Below, piece after piece: positions 1-9,108 of a stretch of DNA of 64,000 nucleotides. The notes beneath the pieces are model-generated. The model was not told the DNA's origin and made no database searches. It saw only the letters and a list, made by a program, of their open reading frames with translations. The translations under genes were made by a program, and so were the position numbers. The DNA comes from JAPOXR01 sp965221935 (lineage in GTDB: Bacteria > Pseudomonadota > Alphaproteobacteria > Rhodobacterales > Rhodobacteraceae). The stretch is from assembly GCA_965221935.1 (NCBI GenBank), contig CBDCSZ010000035.1:304352-368351 (forward strand). The letters are read 5' to 3'. How positions within the stretch are numbered: position 1 is the stretch's first letter; each line of letters starts with the position of its first letter.

Positions 1-1
1 T

Positions 2-94
2 CAGGCGCATCAGCCAAACGAGTACATTTCCCACGATCAAATGGAAGCTGGAGGAGCGTTTGTGCGCCGGTTGATTGAAGAATTATCGGTATAA
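2..94 (+). CDS. M20 family deacylase, C-terminal fragment (window edge)
   Basis: Open frame entering from the left edge and ending in TAA at 92-94. The visible 30 residues (starting QAHQPNEYI, ending RRLIEELSV) look like the C-terminus of an ArgE/DapE-type M20 metallopeptidase, where an H-Q-P-N/D-E motif sits close to the end and the histidine is a conserved metal-site residue. It lies 9 nt upstream of another M20 gene on the same strand, so the two are probably co-transcribed. The substrate cannot be judged from the fragment. Confidence 0.6.
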   Translation, partial: QAHQPNEYISHDQMEAGGAFVRRLIEELSV

Positions 95-103
95 GGAATT
101 GAA

Positions 104-1270
104 ATGGCGGTCAGAAACAGATTTGCTGAACTGCATGGTGAAATCGCGGCTTGGCGCCGCGACATGCATCAAAACCCGGAGTTGCTTTTTGACACGCACC
201 GGACCTCTGCGCTTGTCGCCGAAAGACTGAAAGCATTCGGCTGCGACCGGGTGGAAACCGGCATCGGGCGAACCGGAGTGGTCGGCGTGATTCACGGGAA
301 CAGCGTCTCCTCCGGACGCGTGGTCGGATTGCGGGCGGATATGGATGCGCTGCCCATCAAAGAGGCTACCGGGCTTGACTATGGATCGCTAAATGACGGC
401 GCGATGCATGCCTGCGGCCACGACGGTCACACGGCTATGTTGTTGGGGGCTGCGAAATATCTTTCGGAAACAAGGAATTTCGATGGCACCGCCGTGGTCA
501 TTTTCCAGCCCGCAGAAGAAGGCGGGGGCGGCGGCAGGGAAATGGTGGACGACGGCATGATGGACCGGTTCGACATCAAAGAGGTGTACGGCATGCACAA
601 CATGCCGGGGCTTGCGCCCGGCGAATTCGCAATCCGTTCCGGACCTTTTTTTGCCGCCGCCGACACGATTAAGATTCAGGTCAAAGGCAAAGGGGGGCAT
701 GCGGCGCTGCCGCAGGGCGCCATTGATCCAACTGTTGTGGCGTGCCACATCGTGCTGGCTCTGCAGACCGTCGTTTCTCGCAATGTCGATCCGCTGAAGG
801 AAGCCGTTATCTCCATCTGTTCGTTCCAGACCGACACCGACACCAGCAACGTGATCCCGCAAAGCGTCCGGCTGCTTGGAACCATGAGGACGATGGATGC
901 ATCTGTCCGTGAACTGTTGATCCGCCGGATCGGCGAGGTCGCTTCAGCGACAGCCGGGGCGTTTGGCGCAACTGCGGATTTCGAGATTGAGTCCGGTTAC
1001 CCGGTGATGATCAACTCCGCTTCCGAAACTGAGTTTGCGGCCGCCGCAGCCAGGCGCGTGGCGGGCGATCTCAATACCGATGTCGACCTGCTGATGGGTG
1101 CGGAAGACTTTGCGTTTATGCTGAATGAGCGGCCGGGCGCGTATATTTTAACCGGCAACGGAGACTCGGCTCCGCTTCATCACCCAGAATACAATTTCAA
1201 TGACGATGCGATTCCTGCAGGGTGTTCGTGGTGGGTCGAAATTGCGGAAGGGAGGATGCCTGCGGCTTGA
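104..1270 (+). CDS. M20D amidohydrolase (hippurate/N-acyl-amino-acid hydrolase type)
   Basis: 388 residues, the normal length for M20D aminoacylases. These are cytosolic metal-dependent enzymes that hydrolyse N-acyl amino acids or related amides. Seen in sequence: the N-terminal RRDMHQNPEL motif, the metal-site motif HACGHDGHTAMLLGAA (about residues 103-118), the catalytic acidic pair in FQPAEEGGGG, YGMHNMPG, and the dimerisation-domain GKGGHAALP. Start ATG at 104 with a weak GGAATTG ribosome site. It follows another M20 gene by 9 nt and converges on a truncated isomerase-like gene 78 bp downstream. The acyl substrate is not predictable. Confidence 0.88.
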   Translation: MAVRNRFAELHGEIAAWRRDMHQNPELLFDTHRTSALVAERLKAFGCDRVETGIGRTGVVGVIHGNSVSSGRVVGLRADMDALPIKEATGLDYGSLNDGAMHACGHDGHTAMLLGAAKYLSETRNFDGTAVVIFQPAEEGGGGGREMVDDGMMDRFDIKEVYGMHNMPGLAPGEFAIRSGPFFAAADTIKIQVKGKGGHAALPQGAIDPTVVACHIVLALQTVVSRNVDPLKEAVISICSFQTDTDTSNVIPQSVRLLGTMRTMDASVRELLIRRIGEVASATAGAFGATADFEIESGYPVMINSASETEFAAAAARRVAGDLNTDVDLLMGAEDFAFMLNERPGAYILTGNGDSAPLHHPEYNFNDDAIPAGCSWWVEIAEGRMPAA

Positions 1271-1348
1271 GTGTCATCTCTCTGATTCTGGGCACTTTGG
1301 AACGGGTCAACACCCGCCTTCTCGCAATCTGCCGACGAATTGCGATCA

Positions 1349-2185
1349 TCAGCCTTGCACTGATGGTATCGCATCGAGTTTCCGCTCCCGCGCAATTTGG
1401 CGCAAGGCCGGCTTCAGTCTAAGTGACCGGCGCAGATCTGCGTCCACAAACGGCTCAGCGGGCTCCAACGATATTTCGGGCTGCGCTTCATAGGCGCGCG
1501 CGTTCGCGCCGCAGAGCTGGGCACGGGAAAACAGCGCCTCCAGCGAAATCTGTGAAACAGATATCCCAAAACGCCGCTCAAGCTGGTCCGGGTCACACGC
1601 ACAGGTATCGAAACCGGGCGGATGTTCGCCTATACGGCCAATTCGCGAGACGCGCGGTGTGGCGGCAATGTCCGCGCCGCGCCGATCCGCGTCTGCAGTC
1701 ACCGGCGTTCTGGCCGGACCGGCGCCGGCAGGCGCCTCAGCGAGGAGTTGCCGCAGCCGGTCGACCGGCACATCTTCTGGATCGGAATAGAGCCAATTGA
1801 AGTCTCTGTGGCGCAGGCCAAGGGCATGTGACACAAGATTCAGTCCGCAAAGGGCATTGAGGCGAAGCCGTTTCCCCGTGCGCGGCTCACGCACCGCCCA
1901 GATCGTCAATGGCACGTCAAGTTTCTCCGCCGCGGCCGCAACTGCGGAGGCATCGGTGAAAGTGGCCTGCAGAACCGCCAAACCGTCAACGGCCGCCGCC
2001 GCCAGCTGATTCAGCGCCGCACTGACCGCCTCGTCATCTGTCAACAAGTCCCGGAGACCGGACAATTCCGGACCGCAGTCTTCGAGAGCGCGGAGCATGC
2101 CGCGCAGCTTGCCATTGGCAAGTTCGAGATCGAATATCGATCTGCCGAGCGGAAGCAGGCCGATCCGCCGCGGAATCTTAGCCAT
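1349..2185 (-). pseudogene. L-fucose/arabinose-isomerase-like protein, C-terminally truncated
   Basis: The N-terminal half resembles the L-fucose isomerase-like family: IGLLPLGRSIFDLELANGKL near the start, then a Rossmann-like segment with VLQATFTDASAVAAAAE, LCGLNLVSHALGLR and IGRIGEHPPGFDTCACD. Family members are usually about 450-480 residues and their metal-binding active-site acids lie in the second half. Here translation stops after 278 residues just past KLDAI, and the convergent M20 gene starts to occupy the DNA only 78 bp further on, so the catalytic half is physically absent. ATG at 2185 overlaps the stop of the upstream PfkB kinase (ATGGCTAA), indicating translational coupling. Most likely a deletion remnant; less likely a functional N-domain protein. 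Confidence 0.6.
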
Positions 2186-3077
2186 TGCCGTCGAGGTAGG
2201 CCTCAACTTCACTGCGGGACGGTATGGCGGCGCGCGCCTCGGCCCGGGCGCACTTCAGCGCAGCTGCCGCGTTGGCAAACAAGACAGCATAGTCCTCGCC
2301 GGCGCCCTCAGCGAGTTGCAAGGCAAACGCCCCATGCCAGACATCGCCGGCGGCAAGCGTGTTCCTGGCCTCCACGGTAAATGCCGGGAAATGCTCCAAG
2401 CGGCCTTCTATCAAGCAATATGTGCCGTTTTCACCGTCAGTCGCACAAATCCAGCTCGAGTACAGCGCGGCGACCGCCCGGAGCGCCTCAGGCAGGCTGT
2501 TTTCCTTTGTCAGATCCATAATCCCCTGGCATGAAAACGCTAGGTGTGTCGCGCTCGCAAGGCATTTTGGCAATACACTGCGCTCGCAATCGACGATTCC
2601 CGGTTTGTCCCGGCGGCGCGCCGCGGCCAGAACGGCTTCGAGACCAGGTTCCCAGCTTGTGTCGGTGAGATAGGCATCGCAATCCGGGATCTGCCGCAGC
2701 CACCGGGTGTCCTCGGAAAGGTTTTTTCCTCTGAAAGCAACGATCTGACGTTCGCCCCAGTCGTCGATGCAGATTGACGAAAACGCTGACCGCGCCCGTT
2801 CCGAGCGCTGAAGCAGCGCGATGTCAACGCCTTCGTCCCGCAAACCATTGACAACGAGCTCGCCGATCCAATCGCCGCCTATGCGGAATCCGATCTGCGC
2901 CTTGCCGCCGAGGCGCCTGACGGCGACGGCAGCGTTCGCTCCGGTTCCGCCGCCGGAAATCTCAACGTCTCGAGAGAAGTGTTTGAAGCCTCCCTGAGGA
3001 AATTGTTGCACGTAGTGGATGAAATCAACAACGGCCACTCCAAATACAAAAACACTCGCCATTGTCGGCCCTGTCAT
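2178..3077 (-). CDS. PfkB/ribokinase-family sugar kinase
   Basis: Carbohydrate kinase of the ribokinase fold, cytosolic, phosphorylating a sugar or sugar derivative with ATP. Visible signatures are the N-terminal VFVFGVAVVDFIHYV strand, the first PfkB signature region SGGGTGANAAVAVRRLGG, and the second signature NTLAAGDVWHGAFA, where the D in AAGD is the catalytic base. A Leu-Ala-Ala-Gly-Asp form with a following Trp-His is reminiscent of the YihV-like branch, but the substrate is inference. Starts possible at 3077 (MTGPTMASV) or 3062 (MASVFVFG). Neither has a strong ribosome site. The gene overlaps the downstream isomerase-like ORF by 8 nt and is divergent from the ABC-F gene. Confidence 0.82.
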   Translation of the reverse strand: MTGPTMASVFVFGVAVVDFIHYVQQFPQGGFKHFSRDVEISGGGTGANAAVAVRRLGGKAQIGFRIGGDWIGELVVNGLRDEGVDIALLQRSERARSAFSSICIDDWGERQIVAFRGKNLSEDTRWLRQIPDCDAYLTDTSWEPGLEAVLAAARRRDKPGIVDCERSVLPKCLASATHLAFSCQGIMDLTKENSLPEALRAVAALYSSWICATDGENGTYCLIEGRLEHFPAFTVEARNTLAAGDVWHGAFALQLAEGAGEDYAVLFANAAAALKCARAEARAAIPSRSEVEAYLDGNG

Positions 3078-3179
3078 GAAGCTGCGGCGTCGGGAAAGCA
3101 CAATTCTGTTATGGCGGCAACCCGAAACACCGATGGCGGCGAGAGTTGGATTTTGCACAGGGACGGGATAGCAAGCCGA

Positions 3180-5018
3180 ATGGCAAGCTCACTCTTGGTA
3201 CGGCTTACCGATGTCCTGGCGCTGCAGGGCGGCGAAAGCCTGTTTGCCGGCGTATCGTTGAATATTCATCGGGGCGACCGCATTGCGCTGGTTGGGCGGA
3301 ACGGTTCCGGGAAGTCGACGATTGCCAATCTGATAGCCGGGAAAAGAGAGGCGGACAGCGGCACAATATGGGTCAGCGGCGGAGTGTCGATCGGTTACCT
3401 GGAACAGGCGCCGGCGGTCGACGGTTACAAGACCCTTGGCGACTTTGTTGTTTCGGCTCTTCGGAAGGAGTCTTTGCAAAGCGCGCAGAAAGCCGCCGCG
3501 GGTTTGGGTTTCGATCCCGATATTGCGACCGCCGACGCATCAGGAGGCGAGATCCGGCGAGCCGCCATTGCGGCGCTGCTGGTCGGCGAACCCAATGTGA
3601 TGATCCTGGACGAGCCGACAAATCACCTTGATATCGAAGCCATCATTTGGATCGAAGAGCGGCTGAAACAAACCAAGTCAGCTTTCCTGCTCATCAGTCA
3701 CGATCGGACGATGCTGCGCACATTGTGCCGCCGCACGGTATGGATTGACCGGGGCAGGGTCAGACAGACAAATCTCGGCTTCAATCGGTTCGAGGATTGG
3801 CGAGACCAAATCGTCGAGGAGGACAACGCGGCGCGGCATCGCCTTGAGCAAAAGATCAATTCGGAGACCCGCTGGTCGGTCGAAGGCATCAGCGCCCGCC
3901 GGCGGCGCAACCAAGGGAGGCTGCGGCAGCTGCAGCGTCTGCGGGAAGAGCGGCGCAGGCTGCCCAACGAATTCACATTTGGAAAACTTGGGTTTTCCGA
4001 AGACGCATCCGAAAGCCGGCTCATTCTGGAAGCCAAGAATCTTTCCAAACGGTTCGATGACAAGTCGATCGCGAGGGATTTCTCGCTCTTGCTTCGCCGC
4101 GGCGACAGAATTGCGTTTGCCGGCCCGAATGGCTGCGGCAAAACCACCATGCTGCGAATGCTGCAAGGAGATTTGAACCCCGATTCCGGCAAGATCCGCT
4201 TTGGACTCAACACCCGGTCGGTCGAGTACCGGCAGATTCGATGCGGCGGCGCGCAGCATATGTCTGTCCGGGAATATCTCGCGGGCGACGGCGCGCGGGC
4301 GCGGGACCGTCTGGATCGAATCAGCATTGGCGGGCGGTCCCGCCACGTTGTGTCCTATCTCAAAGACTTTCTGTTCACAGACTCACAGGTGAACGCGCCG
4401 CTCGGTTCGCTGTCAGGCGGCGAAAGGGCGCGGCTGGAACTTGCGCGAATCATGGCGCGGCCGAGCAATCTGCTGATTCTTGACGAACCCACAAACGATT
4501 TGGATCTGGAAACGCTGGACCTGCTACAGGAAGTGATTTCTGAGTATCGGGGCGCAGTTCTGCTGGCGTCTCACGACCGGGACTTCCTCGACCGTGTTGT
4601 CACTGCCACCGTCGTCTGCGAAGGACACGGGAAGTGGACCGGTTACGCTGGCGGCTGGAGCGACCGTTTCAAGCCGACACCCCCCTCGGCCGAAGCAGTT
4701 CCGCGCGGCAGGAACCAAAAAAAACCGTCCAGGAAACCAAGCGGTGCGGTTCCCTCTGACAGCCGGCTGAGCTTCACGGAGGCCTTTCGGCTGGCCGAGG
4801 TCGAGAATCTGATACCTGCCAAGGAAAAGGAAATCTCCGAACTTGCCGATGCGGTTTCGCGTATTTCAGCGGGTTTCGCGGGAACAGCCCGGTTTGAAGA
4901 GACCTGCGCCGAACTTGCGGCTCAGCAAAGCAATCTTGAAGCGCTGGAAATGGAATGGTTCCGCCTGGCGGAAAAAGCCGAGAACAGCGCGTCGCCGGAA
5001 GGGCTGGCCAAACCGTAA
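3180..5018 (+). CDS. uup: ABC-F family ATPase (Uup-like)
   Basis: 612 residues with two ABC cassettes and no membrane segment, the layout of ABC-F translation/ribosome factors. Cassette 1: Walker A GRNGSGKST, signature ASGGE (the usual Leu replaced by Ala), Walker B ILDEPTNHLDI. A basic linker rich in Arg/Glu follows (ARRRRNQGRLRQLQRLREER). Cassette 2: GPNGCGKTT, LSGGE, ILDEPTNDLDL. The C-terminal region from about residue 525 is a predicted coiled coil (EVENLIPAKEKEISELADAV), which is typical of Uup, a DNA/ribosome-associated member linked to transposon precise excision and ribosome stalling. The ATG at 3180 is chosen because the conserved N-terminus begins there; upstream codons are unconserved. 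Confidence 0.85.
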   Translation: MASSLLVRLTDVLALQGGESLFAGVSLNIHRGDRIALVGRNGSGKSTIANLIAGKREADSGTIWVSGGVSIGYLEQAPAVDGYKTLGDFVVSALRKESLQSAQKAAAGLGFDPDIATADASGGEIRRAAIAALLVGEPNVMILDEPTNHLDIEAIIWIEERLKQTKSAFLLISHDRTMLRTLCRRTVWIDRGRVRQTNLGFNRFEDWRDQIVEEDNAARHRLEQKINSETRWSVEGISARRRRNQGRLRQLQRLREERRRLPNEFTFGKLGFSEDASESRLILEAKNLSKRFDDKSIARDFSLLLRRGDRIAFAGPNGCGKTTMLRMLQGDLNPDSGKIRFGLNTRSVEYRQIRCGGAQHMSVREYLAGDGARARDRLDRISIGGRSRHVVSYLKDFLFTDSQVNAPLGSLSGGERARLELARIMARPSNLLILDEPTNDLDLETLDLLQEVISEYRGAVLLASHDRDFLDRVVTATVVCEGHGKWTGYAGGWSDRFKPTPPSAEAVPRGRNQKKPSRKPSGAVPSDSRLSFTEAFRLAEVENLIPAKEKEISELADAVSRISAGFAGTARFEETCAELAAQQSNLEALEMEWFRLAEKAENSASPEGLAKP

Positions 5019-5045
5019 CCGGCGTTAACCTGATGACAGGGAGGG

Positions 5046-5067
5046 GCGCACAGTTCGATAAGTGCGC
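5046..5067. terminator. Possible short hairpin between convergent genes
   Basis: Perfect 6-bp arms GCGCAC and GTGCGC separated by 10 nt lie between the convergent ABC-F and parE stop codons. There is no T-run after either side, so this is a weak terminator candidate only. Confidence 0.25.
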
Positions 5068-5094
5068 TTCAGGCTCGCAGGATGGGCCGCAGAG

Positions 5095-7077
5095 TCAGAT
5101 ATCAAGATCGTTGGCGAACTGGGCATTCTCCTGAAGAAACGCGAGCCTTGCCTCTGGTTTGCGCCCCATCAGCCGGGTCACGATGTCACCGGTTTCGCCC
5201 GGTTCGTCCTCCTCGATTGAGACCCGGATGAGTTTGCGGGTTGCGGGATTCATTGTCGTGCTCTTGAGATCCTTCGCATCCATTTCACCCAATCCCTTGA
5301 ACCGGGAAACGCTCACGCGCCCGGAGCCTCCGAGACCCTTCGCGAGGATGCGGTCTTTTTCCGCGTCATCCATGGCATATTCGCGCCTGGTGCCCTGTGT
5401 CAGGCGAAACAGGGGCGGGCAGGCGAGATACAAATGGCCGCGCTCAATCGATTCGCGCATTTGGGTGAAAAAGAACGTCATCAGGAGCGAAGCGATATGG
5501 GCGCCGTCAACGTCGGCATCGGTCATGATGATGACCTTTTCGTAGCGCAGATCTTCGACATTGAAGGCCGGGCCGCAGCCGGTGCCGAGCGCAAGGCACA
5601 GATCGGAGATTTCATTGTTGCTGTGCATTTTCGCAGAAGCCGCTCCAAGCACATTCAAAAGCTTGCCGCGCAGTGGGAGCAGAGCCTGGCATGACCGGTC
5701 GCGCGCCATTTTGGCTGACCCGCCGGCGGAATCTCCTTCGACGATAAAGAGCTCGGTTCCCTGGCGCACTGAGAGCGCGCAATCCACAAGCTTGCCGGGA
5801 AGCCGGAGTTTTTTGGTCGCCGTTTTGCGGGCCGTCTCCCTGTCCGCCCGCCGGCGCAAACGCTCTTCGGCGCGGGCGACAAGATGGTCAAGTATTGCGC
5901 CCGCCGCCTTGGGATCTGCCGCCAGCCAATTGTCAAAACGGTCGCGCACGGAGCTTTCAACAAGCTTTTGCGCGGCCGAGGTGGCGAGCCGGTTTTTCGT
6001 CTGCCCGACGAATTCAGGGTCACTGATAAAACACGAGACAAGCGCACAGCCGTCGGCCTGGATATCTTCACGGATAATGTTTGCGGCGCGCCGATTAGAG
6101 ACGAAGTCGCCGTAACTCCGCAGGCCTTTCAGGATAGCGGTCCAAAACCCGGCCTCATGGGTGCCGCCCTCGGTTGTTGGCACCGTGTTACAGTATGAGC
6201 GAATGAATCCGTCGCGCGACGGCGTCCAGTTGACGGCCCATTCGACGTAACCGGCTGTGTCGTCGCCAAACCGCTTGGCGAAGTCAACGCGACCGGCGAA
6301 AGGCGTGTCAGCGAACAACGCCGATCCATTCATGGATTCACTGAGAAATTCCGGCAGCCCGCCTGGAAAATGGAATTTGGCCTCCGCCGGAACGTCGGGA
6401 CCGGCGATTGCCGACTTCCAGTTGATCTCAACGCCGGAGAACAGGTATGCCTTTGAACGGATCATGCGCAACACACGCCAAGGCTTAAGCTTGGCCTGCG
6501 AACCGAAAATCTCCTTATCGGGCAGAAACGTTATGCTGGTCCCCCGGCGGTTTGAAACGCTGCCTGCCGCGTTCAATGGCCCGCGTGGCAGTCCCCGTGA
6601 ATACTCCTGAACATACTTCACCTTTTCCCTGACAACTTCGACTGTCAGGAATTCCGACAGGGCATTCACCACGGACACGCCGACGCCGTGGAGACCGCCC
6701 GCAGTCTGGTAAACCTTGCCGGAAAACTTGCCGCCGGCGTGCAGCATGCAGAGAATGACCTCCAACGCCGAGCGGTCAGGGAATCTGGGGTGGGGATCAA
6801 CCGGGATGCCGCGGCCGTTGTCGCGCACGGTGAGCGAATGGTCGCTGTGGAACTCGACATCAATGCGGCTGGCGAAACCGGCAATGGCCTCATCCATCGC
6901 GTTATCGACCACTTCCGAAACGAGGTGGTGCATCGCGGTGTCATCGGTGCCGCCAACATACATTCCAGGACGTTTCCGCACCGGTTCAAGGCCTTCAAGA
7001 ACCTCAATCGCGGTCGCATCGTAAACCGGTGGCGCGGAGGCCGCCGCTCTGAGATTGTAGACGTTCATCTCTGCCAC
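5095..7077 (-). CDS. parE: DNA topoisomerase IV subunit B
   Basis: ATPase subunit of topoisomerase IV, which decatenates replicated chromosomes in complex with ParC. 660 residues, full length for ParE and clearly shorter than alphaproteobacterial GyrB. Order of domains: GHKL ATPase (EVVDNAMDEA, DNGRGIPVD, GGLHGVGVSVVNALS), transducer domain, then TOPRIM with EGDSAGGSAK and the Mg-binding DADVDGAHI, and the C-terminal FKGLGEMDAKDL. The end FLQENAQFANDLDI matches alphaproteobacterial ParE. ATG at 7077 or 7068 are both possible starts. It stands alone: parC is not in the window, and it faces the ABC-F gene tail to tail. Confidence 0.92.
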   Translation of the reverse strand: MAEMNVYNLRAAASAPPVYDATAIEVLEGLEPVRKRPGMYVGGTDDTAMHHLVSEVVDNAMDEAIAGFASRIDVEFHSDHSLTVRDNGRGIPVDPHPRFPDRSALEVILCMLHAGGKFSGKVYQTAGGLHGVGVSVVNALSEFLTVEVVREKVKYVQEYSRGLPRGPLNAAGSVSNRRGTSITFLPDKEIFGSQAKLKPWRVLRMIRSKAYLFSGVEINWKSAIAGPDVPAEAKFHFPGGLPEFLSESMNGSALFADTPFAGRVDFAKRFGDDTAGYVEWAVNWTPSRDGFIRSYCNTVPTTEGGTHEAGFWTAILKGLRSYGDFVSNRRAANIIREDIQADGCALVSCFISDPEFVGQTKNRLATSAAQKLVESSVRDRFDNWLAADPKAAGAILDHLVARAEERLRRRADRETARKTATKKLRLPGKLVDCALSVRQGTELFIVEGDSAGGSAKMARDRSCQALLPLRGKLLNVLGAASAKMHSNNEISDLCLALGTGCGPAFNVEDLRYEKVIIMTDADVDGAHIASLLMTFFFTQMRESIERGHLYLACPPLFRLTQGTRREYAMDDAEKDRILAKGLGGSGRVSVSRFKGLGEMDAKDLKSTTMNPATRKLIRVSIEEDEPGETGDIVTRLMGRKPEARLAFLQENAQFANDLDI

Positions 7078-7700
7078 TGCTCAATGTTTCTTATTGTTTA
7101 TCCGACGTTGCGCAGAAATCGTCATGTTGTGCAATAGGTATACGCCCCTGCAGTGAAACTCACAAAGACTGTGTGACATGACCTTTCCCGCATTTTGGAA
7201 AAGCTGTCCAAGATCCGAGGCGCACATTGCAAACGATGATCCCGCATCGGAAACGGTCTGGACTGCAGGTTTTCCTGGATTGACCCGCTGGACAAGTGGA
7301 ACCGGCGTTCCTCCCGGCGGGCGAAGATATCAGGCAAGTTCCGAGCATCAAGGAAGGGCCGGGAGGCAGTCCGCCAGGCTGCCTTGGCGAATCGAGGCCA
7401 AAAGATACGGACAAAACGAAGCGGCGGCGGTTTCCGTGCTTTCAGGCCGGTCAATCGCTGACTTCGCCCGCCGGCGCCAGGCGTGCGGCATTGCCGACGC
7501 CGCTTGAGCGGCTGCTGACGAATTTCAGCTCAAGATCGCCTGTCTTGGTAAAATTCTTACAAGATTCGGAACAAATTTCTGCCAATGCAAAATAATTCTA
7601 TTGCCATTGAGTGGAAAACTATTGGTAGGGCGTCGTCTTCCGATCATATTTCTATAGCTATCTCGCGCATTTGCGTGCGCAAGTCTCTGGAGAAAAAAAC
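7078..7700. other. Gene-poor region upstream of polyol operon
   Basis: About 620 bp between the divergent parE and the sugar-binding-protein gene. Open frames on both strands here (up to about 110 codons) have no recognisable family features. The final 150 bp before 7701 are notably AT-rich, as expected for the operon promoter and operator. At 7581-7607 a CAATG arm and a CATTG arm flank 17 nt, a possible weak operator-like dyad. No promoter is convincing by eye. Confidence 0.4.
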
Positions 7701-9008
7701 ATGCACAAACTTCAAAGAGCGGCAGTGGGCGCTGCCCTTTGCATCACCGGCGCCGCGGGCGCGCTGGGCGGCGAATTGACAATCGCAACCGTGAACAACG
7801 GCCACATGATTGAAATGCAAAAGCTGACGCCCGAATTCGAGGCGGCCAATCCCGGAATCACTCTGAATTGGGTCGTGCTGGAAGAAGGAGTGTTGCGCAG
7901 CCGTGTAACCACCGACATCTCGACCAAAGGCGGACAGTTCGATGTCATGACGATCGGCATGTATGAAGCGCCGATCTGGGGTTCCCGCGGATGGCTCGAA
8001 CCGCTGGAATTCAGCGCAGAATATGATGTTGACGATATCCTGCCGGCGATGCGCGGAGGCCTCAGCCACGATGGCGTGATTTACGCGGCGCCGTTCTATG
8101 GCGAAAGCTCCATGATCATGTACCGGAAGGATTTGGTCGATGCCGCGGGAATGTCGATTGAAGACAACCCGACTTGGGATCACATCCGTGATGTCGCGGC
8201 CGCAATCCACGATGCGGACAACGGCGTATACGGCGTCTGCCTGCGCGGCAAGCCGGGCTGGGGCGACAACACGGCATTCCTCACGACAATGGCAAACAGT
8301 TTTGGCGCACAGTGGTTCAACATGGATTGGACGCCCGCGCTTGACAGCCAGGCGTGGAATGACGCCATTACGTTTTACGTTGATCTGATGACGGCTTACG
8401 GACCTCCGGGATCTGAAGGCAATTCATTCAATGAAATCCTTGCCTTGATCAGCGAAGGCAAGTTCGGGATGTGGATTGACGCCACCATCGCCGCTTCCTT
8501 TGTGACCGATCCCGGTCAGTCCAAGGTCGCGGAACACATGGCCTTTGCCCAGTCGCCGTACCAAGTGACGAAGAAGGGCGCGAATTGGCTGTGGGCCTGG
8601 GCACTGGCGGTTCCGGCCGGAACGAAGCAGGCGGACGACGCAAAGACGTTCATTGAGTGGGCGACATCGAAGGCGTACATTGAATTGGTGGCGTCAAAGA
8701 ACGGCTGGGGCAACGTGCCCACCGGCACACGGCAGTCGACCTATGACAATCCGATGTTCCAGGAAGCCGCGACATTCGATGAGGCGGAACTCAAAGCGAT
8801 CCTGTCGGCCAATCCCAATGACTCGACGTTGAATCCGTCGCCGTATGTTGGCGTTCAGTTTGCGGCGATTCCCGAGTTTCAGGCGATCGGAATTGCGGTA
8901 GGGCAACAGATGGCGGCGGCGCTTTCCGGCGAAATCTCGGTGGAAGAAGCTCTTGCCAATTCGCAGGAAGCCGCCGACCGCGAAATGCGCAAAGCCGGAT
9001 ACTATTGA
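7701..9008 (+). CDS. smoE: Polyol/sugar ABC transporter substrate-binding protein
   Basis: Periplasmic solute-binding protein of the family-1 (MalE-like) class, about 435 residues, which captures the substrate for the permeases encoded next to it. The ATG at 7701 sits 8 nt behind GGAG at 7689-7692. Residues 1-24 form a signal peptide (MHKLQRAA then a hydrophobic stretch ending GALGGE). The mature start LTIATVNNGHMIEMQKL and the motifs DVMTIGMYEAPIW, AAPFYGESSMIMYRKDL and GANWLWAWALAVP resemble the sorbitol/mannitol-binding SmoE type of Rhodobacter. The dehydrogenases downstream support a polyol substrate. The smo assignment is from resemblance and context. Confidence 0.85.
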   Translation: MHKLQRAAVGAALCITGAAGALGGELTIATVNNGHMIEMQKLTPEFEAANPGITLNWVVLEEGVLRSRVTTDISTKGGQFDVMTIGMYEAPIWGSRGWLEPLEFSAEYDVDDILPAMRGGLSHDGVIYAAPFYGESSMIMYRKDLVDAAGMSIEDNPTWDHIRDVAAAIHDADNGVYGVCLRGKPGWGDNTAFLTTMANSFGAQWFNMDWTPALDSQAWNDAITFYVDLMTAYGPPGSEGNSFNEILALISEGKFGMWIDATIAASFVTDPGQSKVAEHMAFAQSPYQVTKKGANWLWAWALAVPAGTKQADDAKTFIEWATSKAYIELVASKNGWGNVPTGTRQSTYDNPMFQEAATFDEAELKAILSANPNDSTLNPSPYVGVQFAAIPEFQAIGIAVGQQMAAALSGEISVEEALANSQEAADREMRKAGYY

Positions 9009-9108
9009 GTTCATCCGGCTGCGTGGGGCAGGGTCCCGCGTGTAAAGATTAAGTTGGGTTCCGGCGCCAATGGGCCGCCGGAACCGACCCGGGGGCGGAA
9101 GAGGCGAA

